Positions 8,806 to 17,516 of a DNA stretch of 64,000 nucleotides are shown here, one piece after another (position 1 is the stretch's first letter; each line of letters opens with the position of its first letter). The notes under the pieces are model-generated. The model did not search any database. It was not told the origin of the DNA and was given only the letters and a program-made list of their open reading frames with translations. A program made the translations under genes and the position numbers. Origin of the DNA: Caldilineaceae bacterium (GTDB lineage Bacteria; Chloroflexota; Anaerolineae; Caldilineales; Caldilineaceae); the NCBI GenBank assembly GCA_022827195.1, contig JAJDTL010000041.1:124001-188000 (forward strand), given 5' to 3'.

Positions 8806-9885
8806 CTATTCTGTGGGCCAGCCGTCGGGGATATCGTTGGCGGCGAGAGCGGCTTCGATGGCTGAGGCGGCGTCGTCGGTGACCCAGCCGCTCCAGATGT
8901 CAGTTTTGCTGTTGAGCCACCAGAGGGCGGCGTCATTGGCGGAGGCGTCGCTGTTCTGGTCCATCCATCGGGCGACTTCCTTATATACTTCGATGTTGAA
9001 GTTCCATGCTCGCAAGACGTCGACAACGTCGGGGGCGCCGTCGATCATATCGGGATGGACGGCGATCAGGACATCTGCGTCTTCGTAGGCGCAGGCCTTG
9101 TCCGCGGCCCAGCATTCGTCGCTGTAGGCCGGCTCTTCTAGACGGACTAGGTCGAGGATGAGGGCGGGGTCGTTGGTGCCCCACTGGTAGCCGATCCAAG
9201 GTTCGCCTTTTTCGTAGGCGCCGTAGAGGTCGGCGTTGAGCGCGGCGCCGTCGCCCGGATTGACGACATGCACGTGGTCCTCGAGCTCGTAGCCGATGAC
9301 CTGGGCGGCGTTGACCTCTTCGCAGGCCCAGCCGATGACGCAGGAGACGATACGCGCCTTGCCGCCCGTCTCTGCGGAGGCAAAGATCTCCTTGAACTTG
9401 TCATCCTTCAGGTCCTCGACGCTGTCGAGATCGGGATACTCTTCCTGCAGGTAGGCCGGAATGACGAAGAAGGACTGCCAGTCTTTGACGAGGCTGGCGC
9501 CGACTTCAACCACCTCATCATTGGCGAGCGCCTCGTACCAGGCCTCATCCTGGTTGGGCAGCCAGATCTCGAGCGTGACATGGGTGTCGCCGTTGCGAAG
9601 GCCCTGGAAGAGGGGAAGGGTTGATCCGAAGACGACGTCTGTGGCGTAGCCGTAACCCTTTTCGACGATGTATTGGGCGATCCGGTTCTGGACCTGTGCG
9701 CTGGTCCAGTTCAGATCGCTGAAGATCACGGTTTCGATGGCGGGGGCGGGTTCGACCGAGTCTTCGGAGGCGGTCTGTTCTGTCTGCTCCGTCTGACCTG
9801 CCTGCCCTGTAGTTTCGGGCTGGCCGCAGGCAGCGGCGACGGCGATGACGAGTAGCAGGATTAGCAATCTGTATTGGGTAGGCAT
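8806..9885 (-). CDS. proX: glycine betaine/proline ABC transporter substrate-binding lipoprotein
   Basis: A 359-residue OpuAC-type binding protein. The N-terminus MPTQYRLLILLLVIAVAAAC is a lipoprotein signal with lipobox AAAC (Cys20), followed by a Gln/Thr/Glu-rich tether. The mature part has the OpuAC layout: SDLNWTSAQVQNRI, then ATDVVFGSTLPLFQGL and VTLEIWLPNQ, with tryptophans suited to caging a quaternary amine. AAGGAG precedes the ATG. It has its own extended -10 promoter and its own terminator and lies about 700 bases from proW, so it is probably a separate transcript that supplies the ProVW importer. Confidence 0.9.
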   Translation of the reverse strand: MPTQYRLLILLLVIAVAAACGQPETTGQAGQTEQTEQTASEDSVEPAPAIETVIFSDLNWTSAQVQNRIAQYIVEKGYGYATDVVFGSTLPLFQGLRNGDTHVTLEIWLPNQDEAWYEALANDEVVEVGASLVKDWQSFFVIPAYLQEEYPDLDSVEDLKDDKFKEIFASAETGGKARIVSCVIGWACEEVNAAQVIGYELEDHVHVVNPGDGAALNADLYGAYEKGEPWIGYQWGTNDPALILDLVRLEEPAYSDECWAADKACAYEDADVLIAVHPDMIDGAPDVVDVLRAWNFNIEVYKEVARWMDQNSDASANDAALWWLNSKTDIWSGWVTDDAASAIEAALAANDIPDGWPTE

Positions 9886-10016
9886 TTTGGCTCCTTTTGG
9901 GCGGGGTGGTCGTCCAGTCTCAAGTCTGAGGGCAAACTCGCGGCTCGCGGGTGATGCCCGGAGAAAACGGGGGGGATTCGCCGTTCGTCAGTGGCAGTAG
10001 CGAATCCGGCACATCG

Positions 10017-10028
10017 CACATTATACCA
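10017..10028 (-). promoter_or_regulatory. extended -10 promoter for proX
   Basis: The minus strand reads TCTGGTATAATG, an extended TGn motif next to a perfect TATAAT (plus-strand ATTATA at 10020-10025), about 135 bases upstream of the proX start. No good -35 is present at 17 bases, as expected for an extended -10 promoter. Confidence 0.55.
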
Positions 10029-10344
10029 GAAATCCAGTAAAAGCGCGGCATGGGCAAATCCCGAAGGGTTCAGCCCTCTTTTTTTGGGCAGGAAACGTCT
10101 GGGGGGAATATCTTCCCGGCTTTGGCAGAAACTGTTCGCAGGTCATCGGAAACGCAAAGGGTAGGCACAACGCCTGCGCCCAGGATGGCCGAGGCGATTG
10201 CTGATTTGGGGGGCGCGATGGACCGCTGGTTGCGCTGGGCTACGCTAGAATTCTCAACTGGGCCGTGTAGAGGTGTCAAAGGGGGGCGTTTAGGGGGAGT
10301 CCCCCTGCACAAGGGAGGGCCGGAACGTCCCGACCGTCGAAACG
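10029..10344. other. non-coding stretch between proX promoter and repeats
   Basis: No gene is supported here. The only structure noticed is a short G-run inverted repeat, GGGGGA-G-TCCCCC, near 10293. Confidence 0.45.
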
Positions 10345-10475
10345 GCAGTGGCCAGTGGCCGGTGGTCAGTTTTTGGTTAGTGGTTATTGGTTTTTAGTGG
10401 GCAGAGGCTTGTGGACGGTTGCCAGTGGACGGTTGCTAGTGGACGGTTGCCAGTGGACGGTGGCTTGTGGCTGGG
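10345..10475. repeat. short tandem and dispersed GTGG-rich repeats between proW and proX
   Basis: GTGGACGGTTGCCA recurs head to tail with a 14-bp period at 10411-10424, 10425-10438 (one change), 10439-10452 and 10453-10466 (degenerate). Just before it, a 19-base string at 10345-10363 is repeated exactly at 36409-36427. Simple AGTGG/TTGGTT motifs fill the space between. Confidence 0.8.
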
Positions 10476-10582
10476 AAATGCGGTGGGCGCCATTTTTTGT
10501 GCGTGACAGGGCGGGGGTGGGGTGGAGATAGGGGGGCGATGCGGGGAAGCGGTCAGCTTGCCGGCCTGGCGGGGCGGATTGC

Positions 10583-11746
10583 TCAGCCGGCGCTGCGTCT
10601 GTGTTGCTGTTCCTGGGCGACCGATTGGGTGAGTCGGTCGATGATGATGGCGAGGAAAACGATGGCAAGCCCGGCGATGGCGCCGTTGCCCGGTTGATTC
10701 TTTTGCAGGGCGCGCAGGACGTTGTCGCCGAGGCCGCCGGCCGCGACCATGCTGGCGATTGTAACCATGGCCAGCGCCATCATCGTGGTCTGGTTGATGC
10801 CAGCCATGATGGTGGGCAGCGCCATTGGGATTTGGACCTTGGTGAGGAGCTGGAAGGGGGTTGTGCCGAAGGCGTGGGCGGCCTCGACGGCTTCGGCGGA
10901 GACCTGGCGGATGCCGAGGTTGGTGAGGCGGATGACCGGGGGCACGGCGTAGATGATGGTGGCGAAGATGCCGGCCGGTTTGCCGAGGCCGAAGAAGAGG
11001 ATGCCGGGCAGGAGATAGACGAAGCTGGGCATCGTCTGCATTCCGTCGAGGATCGGGCGCATGAGGTTGTCGGCGACGCGGTTGCGCGAGGCGAGCACAC
11101 CGAGGGGAAGGCCGACGGTCACGGCGATGACGACGGCGACGACCATGAGGGCGATTGTGTCGATCGTGTTTTCCCAGAGGTCCATGAAGCCGACGAAGAG
11201 CAGGGCGAAGAGGGTGAATGCTAGCAGTCGCCAGCGACCGACAGCGAAAGCGAAGAGGGAGAGCGCGACGACGACGGTTGGCCACGGGACCCACTTGAGC
11301 ACATCTTCGATGGCGACGAGCGAATAGGCGACGGCGCTGCTGAGGCCGTCGAACAGCCAGGCGGCCTCGCGCGTGACCCAGTCGACGGCGTCGTCGATAG
11401 CGCCGCCGATCACTTCGCGCACGGTTTTTTCCAAGACCAGCGTGCCCCCGTTTTCGGTCTCGACCTCGGTGCGGGAAACCGTGGTAGGGAAGGCCATCTC
11501 GGGGCCAAAGAGGCCGAATGAGGCGATCAGGACGACGACGACCAGCCCCCAGCAGGCGAGCCAGAATTTGGCCGGCAACGCGGTCTTTCTGCTCGGCATT
11601 TCGGTGAGGTCGGGCGGCTCCTCTCTCCTGCCGTGCCCGCGTTGTGAGAGCGGAAGCGCCTCTCCCTCTATCTTCAGGGCGGCATCCATTCCGACGGGTT
11701 GGGCGGCCGGCTCCGTTCCGATTGGCGCGCTATCGAACTGGGTCAT
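10583..11746 (-). CDS. proW: glycine betaine/proline ABC transporter permease
   Basis: A 387-residue inner-membrane permease. A hydrophilic N-terminal tail of about 60 residues (MTQFDSAPIGTE...) precedes several membrane segments and the BPD_transp_1 core, including GLPLGVLASRNR, QTMPSFVYLLPGILFFGLG and the EAA-loop region AVEAAHAFGTTPFQLLTKVQIPMALP. The ATG at 11746 has AAGGAG eight bases upstream; an in-frame ATG at 11830 overlaps the end of proV and lacks such a site. It follows proV by 43 bases in the same transcript. With ProV and ProX it forms a type I importer for compatible solutes such as glycine betaine. Confidence 0.9.
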   Translation of the reverse strand: MTQFDSAPIGTEPAAQPVGMDAALKIEGEALPLSQRGHGRREEPPDLTEMPSRKTALPAKFWLACWGLVVVVLIASFGLFGPEMAFPTTVSRTEVETENGGTLVLEKTVREVIGGAIDDAVDWVTREAAWLFDGLSSAVAYSLVAIEDVLKWVPWPTVVVALSLFAFAVGRWRLLAFTLFALLFVGFMDLWENTIDTIALMVVAVVIAVTVGLPLGVLASRNRVADNLMRPILDGMQTMPSFVYLLPGILFFGLGKPAGIFATIIYAVPPVIRLTNLGIRQVSAEAVEAAHAFGTTPFQLLTKVQIPMALPTIMAGINQTTMMALAMVTIASMVAAGGLGDNVLRALQKNQPGNGAIAGLAIVFLAIIIDRLTQSVAQEQQHRRSAG

Positions 11747-11789
11747 TTGGAAAACTCCTTGGCAGCGGCTCCAATTGGTATCGGCAGGG

Positions 11790-12998
11790 TCAGCGGGCTT
11801 CCTCTTCCCCGCCTTCGGCCATGCCAGCAAGCAGGGCGCGGCGGCTAATCTCGCCTAGCAGCCGGCCTTCGTCGTCGAGGACGGCGATATAGCGTTCGGT
11901 CTTGGCCGCGAGGGGGATGATCATTTCGATGAAGGTTTCGGGGCCCGTGGTGGCGAGGGCGTAGCCGTGCGCCCCTTCCAGCGTTTTGCCGTCTTGCTTG
12001 GCCAATTCGGTAACCTGGTCCTGGGTGAGGATGCCCTTGAGGACGCGGTCGTCGCCGACGACGAAGGCGGTTTCGGCATTCGTGTCTTGCATTGCATTCA
12101 GTGCAGCGCGGGCCTCCTGCTCCTCGTGGACGATGAAGTCGGGCTCCTGCATGATCGAGCCGGCGCGGATCACTTTGGCGGGCGACACATCCTGGACGAA
12201 CTCGGCTACGTAGTCGTTGGCCGGCTGAGTTACTATCTCCTCGGGCGTGCCCTCCTGGACGATGATGCCGTCCCGCATGATGGCGATGCGGTCGCCCAGT
12301 TTGAGTGCTTCGTCGAGGTCATGGGTGATGAAGATGATCGTCTTCTGCAGATCGGCCTGGAGCGTGAGAAGCTCGTCCTGCATTTCGCGGCGAATGAGGG
12401 GGTCCAGCCCGCTGAAGGGCTCGTCCATGATCAGCACTTCGGGGTCGACGGCCAGGGCGCGGGCGAGGCCGACGCGCTGCTGCATGCCGCCGCTCATCTC
12501 GCTGGGATAGTAGTATTCCCATCCTCTGAGCCCGACGGTTTCGATGGCCTCGGAGGCGACCCTGTAACGGCTGTCGCGGTCCATGCCCTGGACTTCGAGG
12601 CCGTAGGCGACGTTGTCGATGACGCGGCGGTGGGGGAGGAGGGCGTAGTTTTGGAAGACCATGGCGATCTTATCGCGGCGGAACTGGCGCAGGGCTTCTG
12701 GCGGGTATTCGACGATATCTTCGCCGTCGAAGAGGATCTGGCCTTTTGTGGCTTCGATCAGCCTGATGAGGCAGCGGGCGAGGGTGGATTTGCCGCTGCC
12801 GGACAGGCCCATGACGACAAAGGTGCGTCCCCTGGTGACGGTGAAGGAGAGGTTGCGCAGCCCGATGACAAGGTCGAGCTGGTCCTGGATTTCGTCGCGG
12901 CTTTTGCCGGCGTGTTCAGGCTGAAGGGCGCGTTCGGGCCGGTTGCCGAACACTTTCCAGAGGCCGCTAACTTCGATGTGGAGGTCTTGTTGATTCAT
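11790..12998 (-). CDS. proV: glycine betaine/proline ABC transporter ATP-binding protein with CBS pair
   Basis: A 402-residue ATPase. GLSGSGKST is Walker A, SGGMQQRVGLARAL the signature and LIMDEPFSGLDP Walker B with the D-loop. The C-terminal 120 residues hold two CBS-type repeats (ALNAMQDTNAETAFVV...GILTQDQVTEL and ...RYIAVLDDEGRLLGEISRRALL), the ionic-strength sensing module of OpuA-type ATPases. The N-terminal extension before Walker A (FGNRPERALQ) is also typical of ProV/OpuAA. It lies 31 bases behind a glycosyltransferase gene and upstream of proW. Confidence 0.92.
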   Translation of the reverse strand: MNQQDLHIEVSGLWKVFGNRPERALQPEHAGKSRDEIQDQLDLVIGLRNLSFTVTRGRTFVVMGLSGSGKSTLARCLIRLIEATKGQILFDGEDIVEYPPEALRQFRRDKIAMVFQNYALLPHRRVIDNVAYGLEVQGMDRDSRYRVASEAIETVGLRGWEYYYPSEMSGGMQQRVGLARALAVDPEVLIMDEPFSGLDPLIRREMQDELLTLQADLQKTIIFITHDLDEALKLGDRIAIMRDGIIVQEGTPEEIVTQPANDYVAEFVQDVSPAKVIRAGSIMQEPDFIVHEEQEARAALNAMQDTNAETAFVVGDDRVLKGILTQDQVTELAKQDGKTLEGAHGYALATTGPETFIEMIIPLAAKTERYIAVLDDEGRLLGEISRRALLAGMAEGGEEEAR

Positions 12999-13029
12999 GC
13001 TCGATTCCGGTCCAATCTGAAATCAGCCA

Positions 13030-14112
13030 TCAGGCATTTTGCCGTTCCCGCTCTGGGTTTTCGTAAACATGCCGCGTGCGCTCGGCAATTTGCGCCCAGT
13101 CCAACTGGTGTGCGCGGGCGCGGGCGGCCCGCTTCCAGGCGGGGATGTCTCTCTCTTGGGCCTCCAGCATGGCGCGTTGCAGCCCGCCAGGGTCTTCCGG
13201 GTCATAGACGAGGCCGGCGTCGGGGAGCACTGCTTCGGGCACGCAGCCGGATTCCGGTACGATGACGGGAATGCCGAAGGAGAGCGCGGTGATGACCGAC
13301 CCGGACGTCAGTACCTGTGAGAAGGGGAAGACGCCGACGTCGGCGGCGTTGAAGAGCAGCTGCAGATCTTCGTTGGGGAAGAAGCGGGAGGAGCGCACGA
13401 TGACCCTCTTGTCTGCCCTCGTTACCGACGCTGCGACCTCCTGTCCGTATTTCGTGTAGTATTTGGCCCCGAGGAGGAGGCGGAGATGGTCGCCGGGAAG
13501 CGAAGTGAAGACCTCCACCAGGCGCTCGATGCCCTTGTAGCGGCGGACGTTGCCGAAGTTGAAGTATACAAAGTGGTCGTCGGTAAACCCCAGGTTGCGG
13601 CGCGCCTTTTCCCGGCTGACGGTGTTTGGATAGGGCTCGATAAAGTTGCCGTGGGGGATGACGTAGACGTTCTCGGTGCGATGGAAATGGGTGCGGACGA
13701 GCTCGCGCGCCTTTTCACAGTGGACGATGAGGGCATCGGCGAGGCTGGTGAGGGCGATGCGGGCGAGGTGATCGAGGTCGCGGTTGCTACTCTCGTGGGG
13801 GTAGAGGTTGTGCACGGTCCACACGATCTTGTATCCGAGCGTGCGCGCGAGTGCGAGGCAGTCGATTACCTCAGCGCAGCGAGCGATGTGGTCCTCGACC
13901 TCGGTCCTGTCGTACATATAGTGGGGCCAGTTAAGGTGGAGGACGTCGATGCGTCCCTTGTTCTGATGGACCCACTCGTGGGAGATCGTGTCGGGATAGC
14001 CGGGCTCAAGCTCGACGCCGAATTTGCGAATTGCCTGTGCCAGCAGGCCGCCGTAAGGGTTGGCCTTGTCAAGTACGAGGCCGCCATTTTCCCAAAAGAA
14101 TACTCCGCGCAC
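13030..14112 (-). CDS. GT4-like family 1 glycosyltransferase
   Basis: A 360-residue GT-B fold protein. The N-terminal acceptor domain has DVLHLNWPHYMYD and IVWTVHNLYPHE. The C-terminal donor domain contains FNFGNVRRYKGIERLVEVF and the E-x7-E-like segment SFGIPVIVPESGCVPEAVLPDAGLVYDP. It would transfer a sugar from a nucleotide donor, probably on the cytoplasmic face of the membrane. The start is a GTG preceded by AGGAC. It may share a transcript with proV, though the functions look unrelated. Confidence 0.85.
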   Translation of the reverse strand: MRGVFFWENGGLVLDKANPYGGLLAQAIRKFGVELEPGYPDTISHEWVHQNKGRIDVLHLNWPHYMYDRTEVEDHIARCAEVIDCLALARTLGYKIVWTVHNLYPHESSNRDLDHLARIALTSLADALIVHCEKARELVRTHFHRTENVYVIPHGNFIEPYPNTVSREKARRNLGFTDDHFVYFNFGNVRRYKGIERLVEVFTSLPGDHLRLLLGAKYYTKYGQEVAASVTRADKRVIVRSSRFFPNEDLQLLFNAADVGVFPFSQVLTSGSVITALSFGIPVIVPESGCVPEAVLPDAGLVYDPEDPGGLQRAMLEAQERDIPAWKRAARARAHQLDWAQIAERTRHVYENPERERQNA

Positions 14113-14265
14113 GTTTTTGTCCTGTACTGTTAGGTTGCGCCCTTCCGATATAAGATTTTCACCGAAACATGCCGTTGTTTCCGTGGGACTGCGTCCAATG
14201 CGTTGCCCGATCGGGGACGCTGGGCCCTGGCGCTCGCCGGACGTCCGCCCCGCCAGGTTGGGGCG

Positions 14266-15276
14266 TCAGGCGAGCTCGATGCGCTTGCCGCTGCGTGCGG
14301 ACTCGCGGGCAGCCTCGACGACCGCGAGTCCGGCCAGCCCCTCCTCTGCGGGAATGGGGTTGGGTCGTCCGCCGCCGACGGTAGCGGCGAAGGATTCCAA
14401 GAGCGCCACGTGCGGGCGCGGCCCGCCGGGCCCGACGGCAAAGTCTTGGACTCCATCTGCCGTTATCAGCTGCAACGCACCAGCTGAGTCTTTGGCCTGG
14501 ATCGGGGCGGCGACGATTGTGCCTTCGGTACCGTAGATTTCGACGCGGTTGAAGCGCTCCGGGTCGTGGTTTGCGGTCGTCCAGTGGCTGGTGACGACGG
14601 CCTGCGCGCCACCTGTCAGCTGCAGGAGCAGTGTGGCCGTGTCCGCGACCGGTGATTTATCGACCAGCGTGTCGACCAGAGCCGCGACCGACTGGGCCGG
14701 GCCGCAGAGGTACCGCAGCAGGTCGATGCAGTGGACGCCGAGGTCCATGAGCGGGCCGCCACCGCTGATGTCGGGGTCGTGGTGCCAGACGCCCGGCTGC
14801 GGCGGGAAGCGTTCGCTGAAGCTGATTCGGGCTGCGGTGACCTGCCCGATCGCGCCCTCCTCGACGAGGGCCTTGATGCGTTGATGGCGGGCGTTGAAGC
14901 GCTGGTAGTAGCAGACCATCAGCGTAACGCGGTTGGCGCGGGCGGCATCGATCATTCTGCGAGCCTGGCCGCTGTCCAGGGCCAGCGGCTTCTCGCACAG
15001 GATGTGCTTGCCGGCCTGCGCGGCCTGAATTGTCTGGCGAACGTGCAGGTGGGGCGGGGTGGCGACGTAGACGGCGTTGACCTGCGGGTCGGCGAGGAGC
15101 GTTTCGTCGTTGTCGTAGGCGCGCTGGGCGCCGTGTTTGTCGGCGAACTGCTGTGCGGCGGCCTGATCGCGACGGGTCACGGCGATCAGGTGGTGGCCGG
15201 ACGCGGCGGCGATGGCCGGCGCCATCTGGCTCTCGGCGATCCTGCCCGCTCCGAGAATTCCCCAGGATATTGTCAT
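14266..15276 (-). CDS. Gfo/Idh/MocA family oxidoreductase
   Basis: A 336-residue NAD(P)-dependent dehydrogenase. WGILGAGRIA is the dinucleotide-binding GxGxxx start, HILCEKPLAL the EKP motif with the catalytic-site lysine, and GGPLMDLGVHCIDLLRYLCG the D-x-G-x-H-x-x-D helix with the catalytic histidine. It is the best-preserved member of the family in the window. It is third in a minus-strand run of three oxidoreductases, 15 bases behind its upstream neighbour. Confidence 0.9.
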   Translation of the reverse strand: MTISWGILGAGRIAESQMAPAIAAASGHHLIAVTRRDQAAAQQFADKHGAQRAYDNDETLLADPQVNAVYVATPPHLHVRQTIQAAQAGKHILCEKPLALDSGQARRMIDAARANRVTLMVCYYQRFNARHQRIKALVEEGAIGQVTAARISFSERFPPQPGVWHHDPDISGGGPLMDLGVHCIDLLRYLCGPAQSVAALVDTLVDKSPVADTATLLLQLTGGAQAVVTSHWTTANHDPERFNRVEIYGTEGTIVAAPIQAKDSAGALQLITADGVQDFAVGPGGPRPHVALLESFAATVGGGRPNPIPAEEGLAGLAVVEAARESARSGKRIELA

Positions 15277-15291
15277 GGGCTCTTGCTCAGG

Positions 15292-16332
15292 TCAATGGGC
15301 TGAAAGTGGATACACGTTTCCGTAGTTCACTGTTTCGGTATTGCCGCTTGCCAGGGCGCGTTCGAGCGCATCGGCGACGCGGATGGCGGCCAGGCCGTCC
15401 CTGCCGGTAACGACCGGCTCCCACTTTCCCTGCACGACTCCGATGAAGTGGCTGAACAGCGAGCGGAAGAATCCTTCCTGGCGGCCATGCAGGACAGGCG
15501 AGTAGCCGGGGTCGGGATAGTCCGGTTCGCCGTCGGCGCGGTAGATTGCGACGGCGTTTTCGTGGCCGAGCACTTCGGCGGCGCCGCGCGTGCCATGGAC
15601 GCTGAAATGCTCCCCCTGGGGGCGGCCGCTGAAGGCGGGCGAGCTCCAGGAGGTCTCATGGACGCCGATGACGCCGTTGTCGAAGGTATAGACGGCGATG
15701 ATGAAGTCGTGGCGGCCCTTGGCGCGGTCGCGAGAGTAGGCTTTGACCTCTGTGATGGGCCGGCCGACGGTCCACAGCATCATGTCGATGTCGTGCGGCG
15801 TCAGCCAGTAGGCAAGCGAGATCTTTCCCAGCACGCGTTCGGCGGCAAACTGGATGGTGTTGCGGCGTGAGTAGAGGTGCATCACCTCGCCGATTTCGCC
15901 GGCCGCGACGGCGGCGCGCATGTTTGCGTAGGGAATGTCGAAGCGGAGGCTGTGGCAGACCATGAGCTGCGTGCCTACGCGGTCGGCCGTGTCGACCATC
16001 GCCTGGGCGCCGGCGAGGGAGACGTCCATGGGCTTTTCGACGAGGACATGCTTGCCGGCTTCAAGCGAGGCCAGAACCGGCGCGGTGTGCATCCACTCGG
16101 AGGGGCAGATTACGACTGCTTCTATTTCGGGGTGGCTTTCCAGCATCTCTTCGTGGCGGCCCTGGGGGTAGCCCGGAACGCCGTACTGTCCGGCAACCTC
16201 GGTTGTTGAAGCTTCGCTGCGGCCGCAGACGGCGACCAGGCGCGTCTCGCTCAGCTCGCTGGCCAGCCGGGCGTAGATGCGCCCCATGCGGCCCGGGCCT
16301 ACGAGTGCAACGTTCAACGGTGAATCTGGCAT
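15292..16332 (-). CDS. Gfo/Idh/MocA family oxidoreductase (inositol/sugar dehydrogenase-like)
   Basis: A 346-residue protein. VALVGPGRMGRIYARLA is the Rossmann start, HVLVEKPMDVS the EKP motif and WLTPHDIDMMLWTVG carries the H-x-x-D helix. The motif spacing resembles inositol 2-dehydrogenase-like proteins, but the substrate cannot be assigned. It is second in the three-gene run. Confidence 0.88.
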   Translation of the reverse strand: MPDSPLNVALVGPGRMGRIYARLASELSETRLVAVCGRSEASTTEVAGQYGVPGYPQGRHEEMLESHPEIEAVVICPSEWMHTAPVLASLEAGKHVLVEKPMDVSLAGAQAMVDTADRVGTQLMVCHSLRFDIPYANMRAAVAAGEIGEVMHLYSRRNTIQFAAERVLGKISLAYWLTPHDIDMMLWTVGRPITEVKAYSRDRAKGRHDFIIAVYTFDNGVIGVHETSWSSPAFSGRPQGEHFSVHGTRGAAEVLGHENAVAIYRADGEPDYPDPGYSPVLHGRQEGFFRSLFSHFIGVVQGKWEPVVTGRDGLAAIRVADALERALASGNTETVNYGNVYPLSAH

Positions 16333-16407
16333 CGGGAGTCCTCAATTGGTCATGGCAAGATTGTGCGTCTGGTTCACATCGGCGGGCCAGAGGCAGTGCG
16401 GCCCTGG

Positions 16408-17298
16408 CTAGGGCGAAAACTCGCTGAGCGGAACGGTGCGGCCGCCTTCTTCGGCTGAGCGAACCAGCGCGGCCATAGTGGCCATCACCTCGACGGCCCA
16501 GGCGACGGGGAAGGGCGGTTCGCGGCCGGCGGCCATCTCGATGACGCGGGCGAGCGTGCCGGCGTAGAATCGATTGGCGTCGACGACATCGGCTTGGCCT
16601 CTGCCCTCGGCGCCGAAGACGGCGGCGTGGTAAAAGCCGGGCGTCTTGTGCAGGAGATTGACGATTCCCTGGCGGCCGTCGCGGTAGTCGACCAGCGCGA
16701 TATCGCAGCGGTCGGTGCGCCGCGTGGTGACGGCCTGCGCGCCGCTGCCGAGCAGCGTGTGCAGCAGCTCGGTTGCGTGGATGCCGTAGAAGAAGGGGTG
16801 CTTGGCGCGCGGGTCGGGGAAGTCGCCCGCGGCTGCGCCGCTGACGATGGCGCAGTTCAGTGGTCCAAACCCGTCCATCTTCTCCTGGAGTTCCATGACC
16901 TCGCCGGCATAGCGGAGTGCCGAGCAGGAGGTCAGCGGTGCATTGCGTTCTTGGGCAAGGCTGACAAGATCGTGGACGTCTTCCATCTGGTTGGCGAAGG
17001 GCTTGTCGACGAAGGTGGGGAGGCCGGCCTCGAGCGCCAGCCGTGCGTAGGGTGGATGGTCGTCGCCGTAGCGGTTGACGATCATGGCGAGGTCGACGCC
17101 TGCCAGGGCCTCTGCGGGCGTGTCGACGACCGCGGGAATGCGGCAGTCGATTGCTTTGGCGCGGGCCTGGTCGCCGTCTTCGCCCCATAGTTTGACGACC
17201 TGCGCCTGGCCGTAGAGCGGGCCGTCCGGCAGGTTAACCAGCCGCGACCATGCTTCGGTATGGGTGCTGTCGGCCCCTATCATGCCGATTCGAATCAT
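16408..17298 (-). CDS. Gfo/Idh/MocA family oxidoreductase, short divergent subtype
   Basis: A 296-residue protein. MIRIGMIGADSTHTEAWSRL is a modified dinucleotide-binding start in which the usual GxG is followed by DSTHTE. TFVDKPFANQ is the D/E-K-P motif, and FFYGIHATELLHTLLGSG carries the histidine helix. The ATG at 17298 is used because GGGAG precedes it and the fold begins there; an open frame extends 20 codons further upstream without support. First gene of the minus-strand run and divergent from the dioxygenase gene. Confidence 0.85.
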   Translation of the reverse strand: MIRIGMIGADSTHTEAWSRLVNLPDGPLYGQAQVVKLWGEDGDQARAKAIDCRIPAVVDTPAEALAGVDLAMIVNRYGDDHPPYARLALEAGLPTFVDKPFANQMEDVHDLVSLAQERNAPLTSCSALRYAGEVMELQEKMDGFGPLNCAIVSGAAAGDFPDPRAKHPFFYGIHATELLHTLLGSGAQAVTTRRTDRCDIALVDYRDGRQGIVNLLHKTPGFYHAAVFGAEGRGQADVVDANRFYAGTLARVIEMAAGREPPFPVAWAVEVMATMAALVRSAEEGGRTVPLSEFSP

Positions 17299-17379
17299 AG
17301 TTTCCACTCCCGGTCGGTCATTCCGTTGATCGGTTGGCGGCCGCCGCGACTCTATCACCCTGGTGGGCGGGGAGACCGA

Positions 17380-17409
17380 TTGACATTGCTTTTGCCTATT
17401 CGGTATACT
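17380..17409 (+). promoter_or_regulatory. strong sigma-70-type promoter for the dioxygenase gene
   Basis: TTGACA at 17380-17385 and TATACT at 17404-17409 are separated by 18 bases. This predicts a leader of roughly 100 bases before the ATG at 17517. It lies in the divergent gap between two genes. Confidence 0.75.
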
Positions 17410-17516
17410 CCAGTTGTCGGAACCGAGTCTGCAAGTTCTGCGCCCCTCGGCGCAGCCGGCGGCGAGAGAAAGTTCCAGGACGTATACAGATTATAACAGG
17501 AAGAGGAGTTCTCTCC

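Noticed and set aside
11967..13265. A 432-codon plus-strand open frame opposite proV
   Set aside because: Mirror frame of a well-supported ATPase gene in high-GC DNA; low-complexity Asp/Glu/Gly content and no motif.
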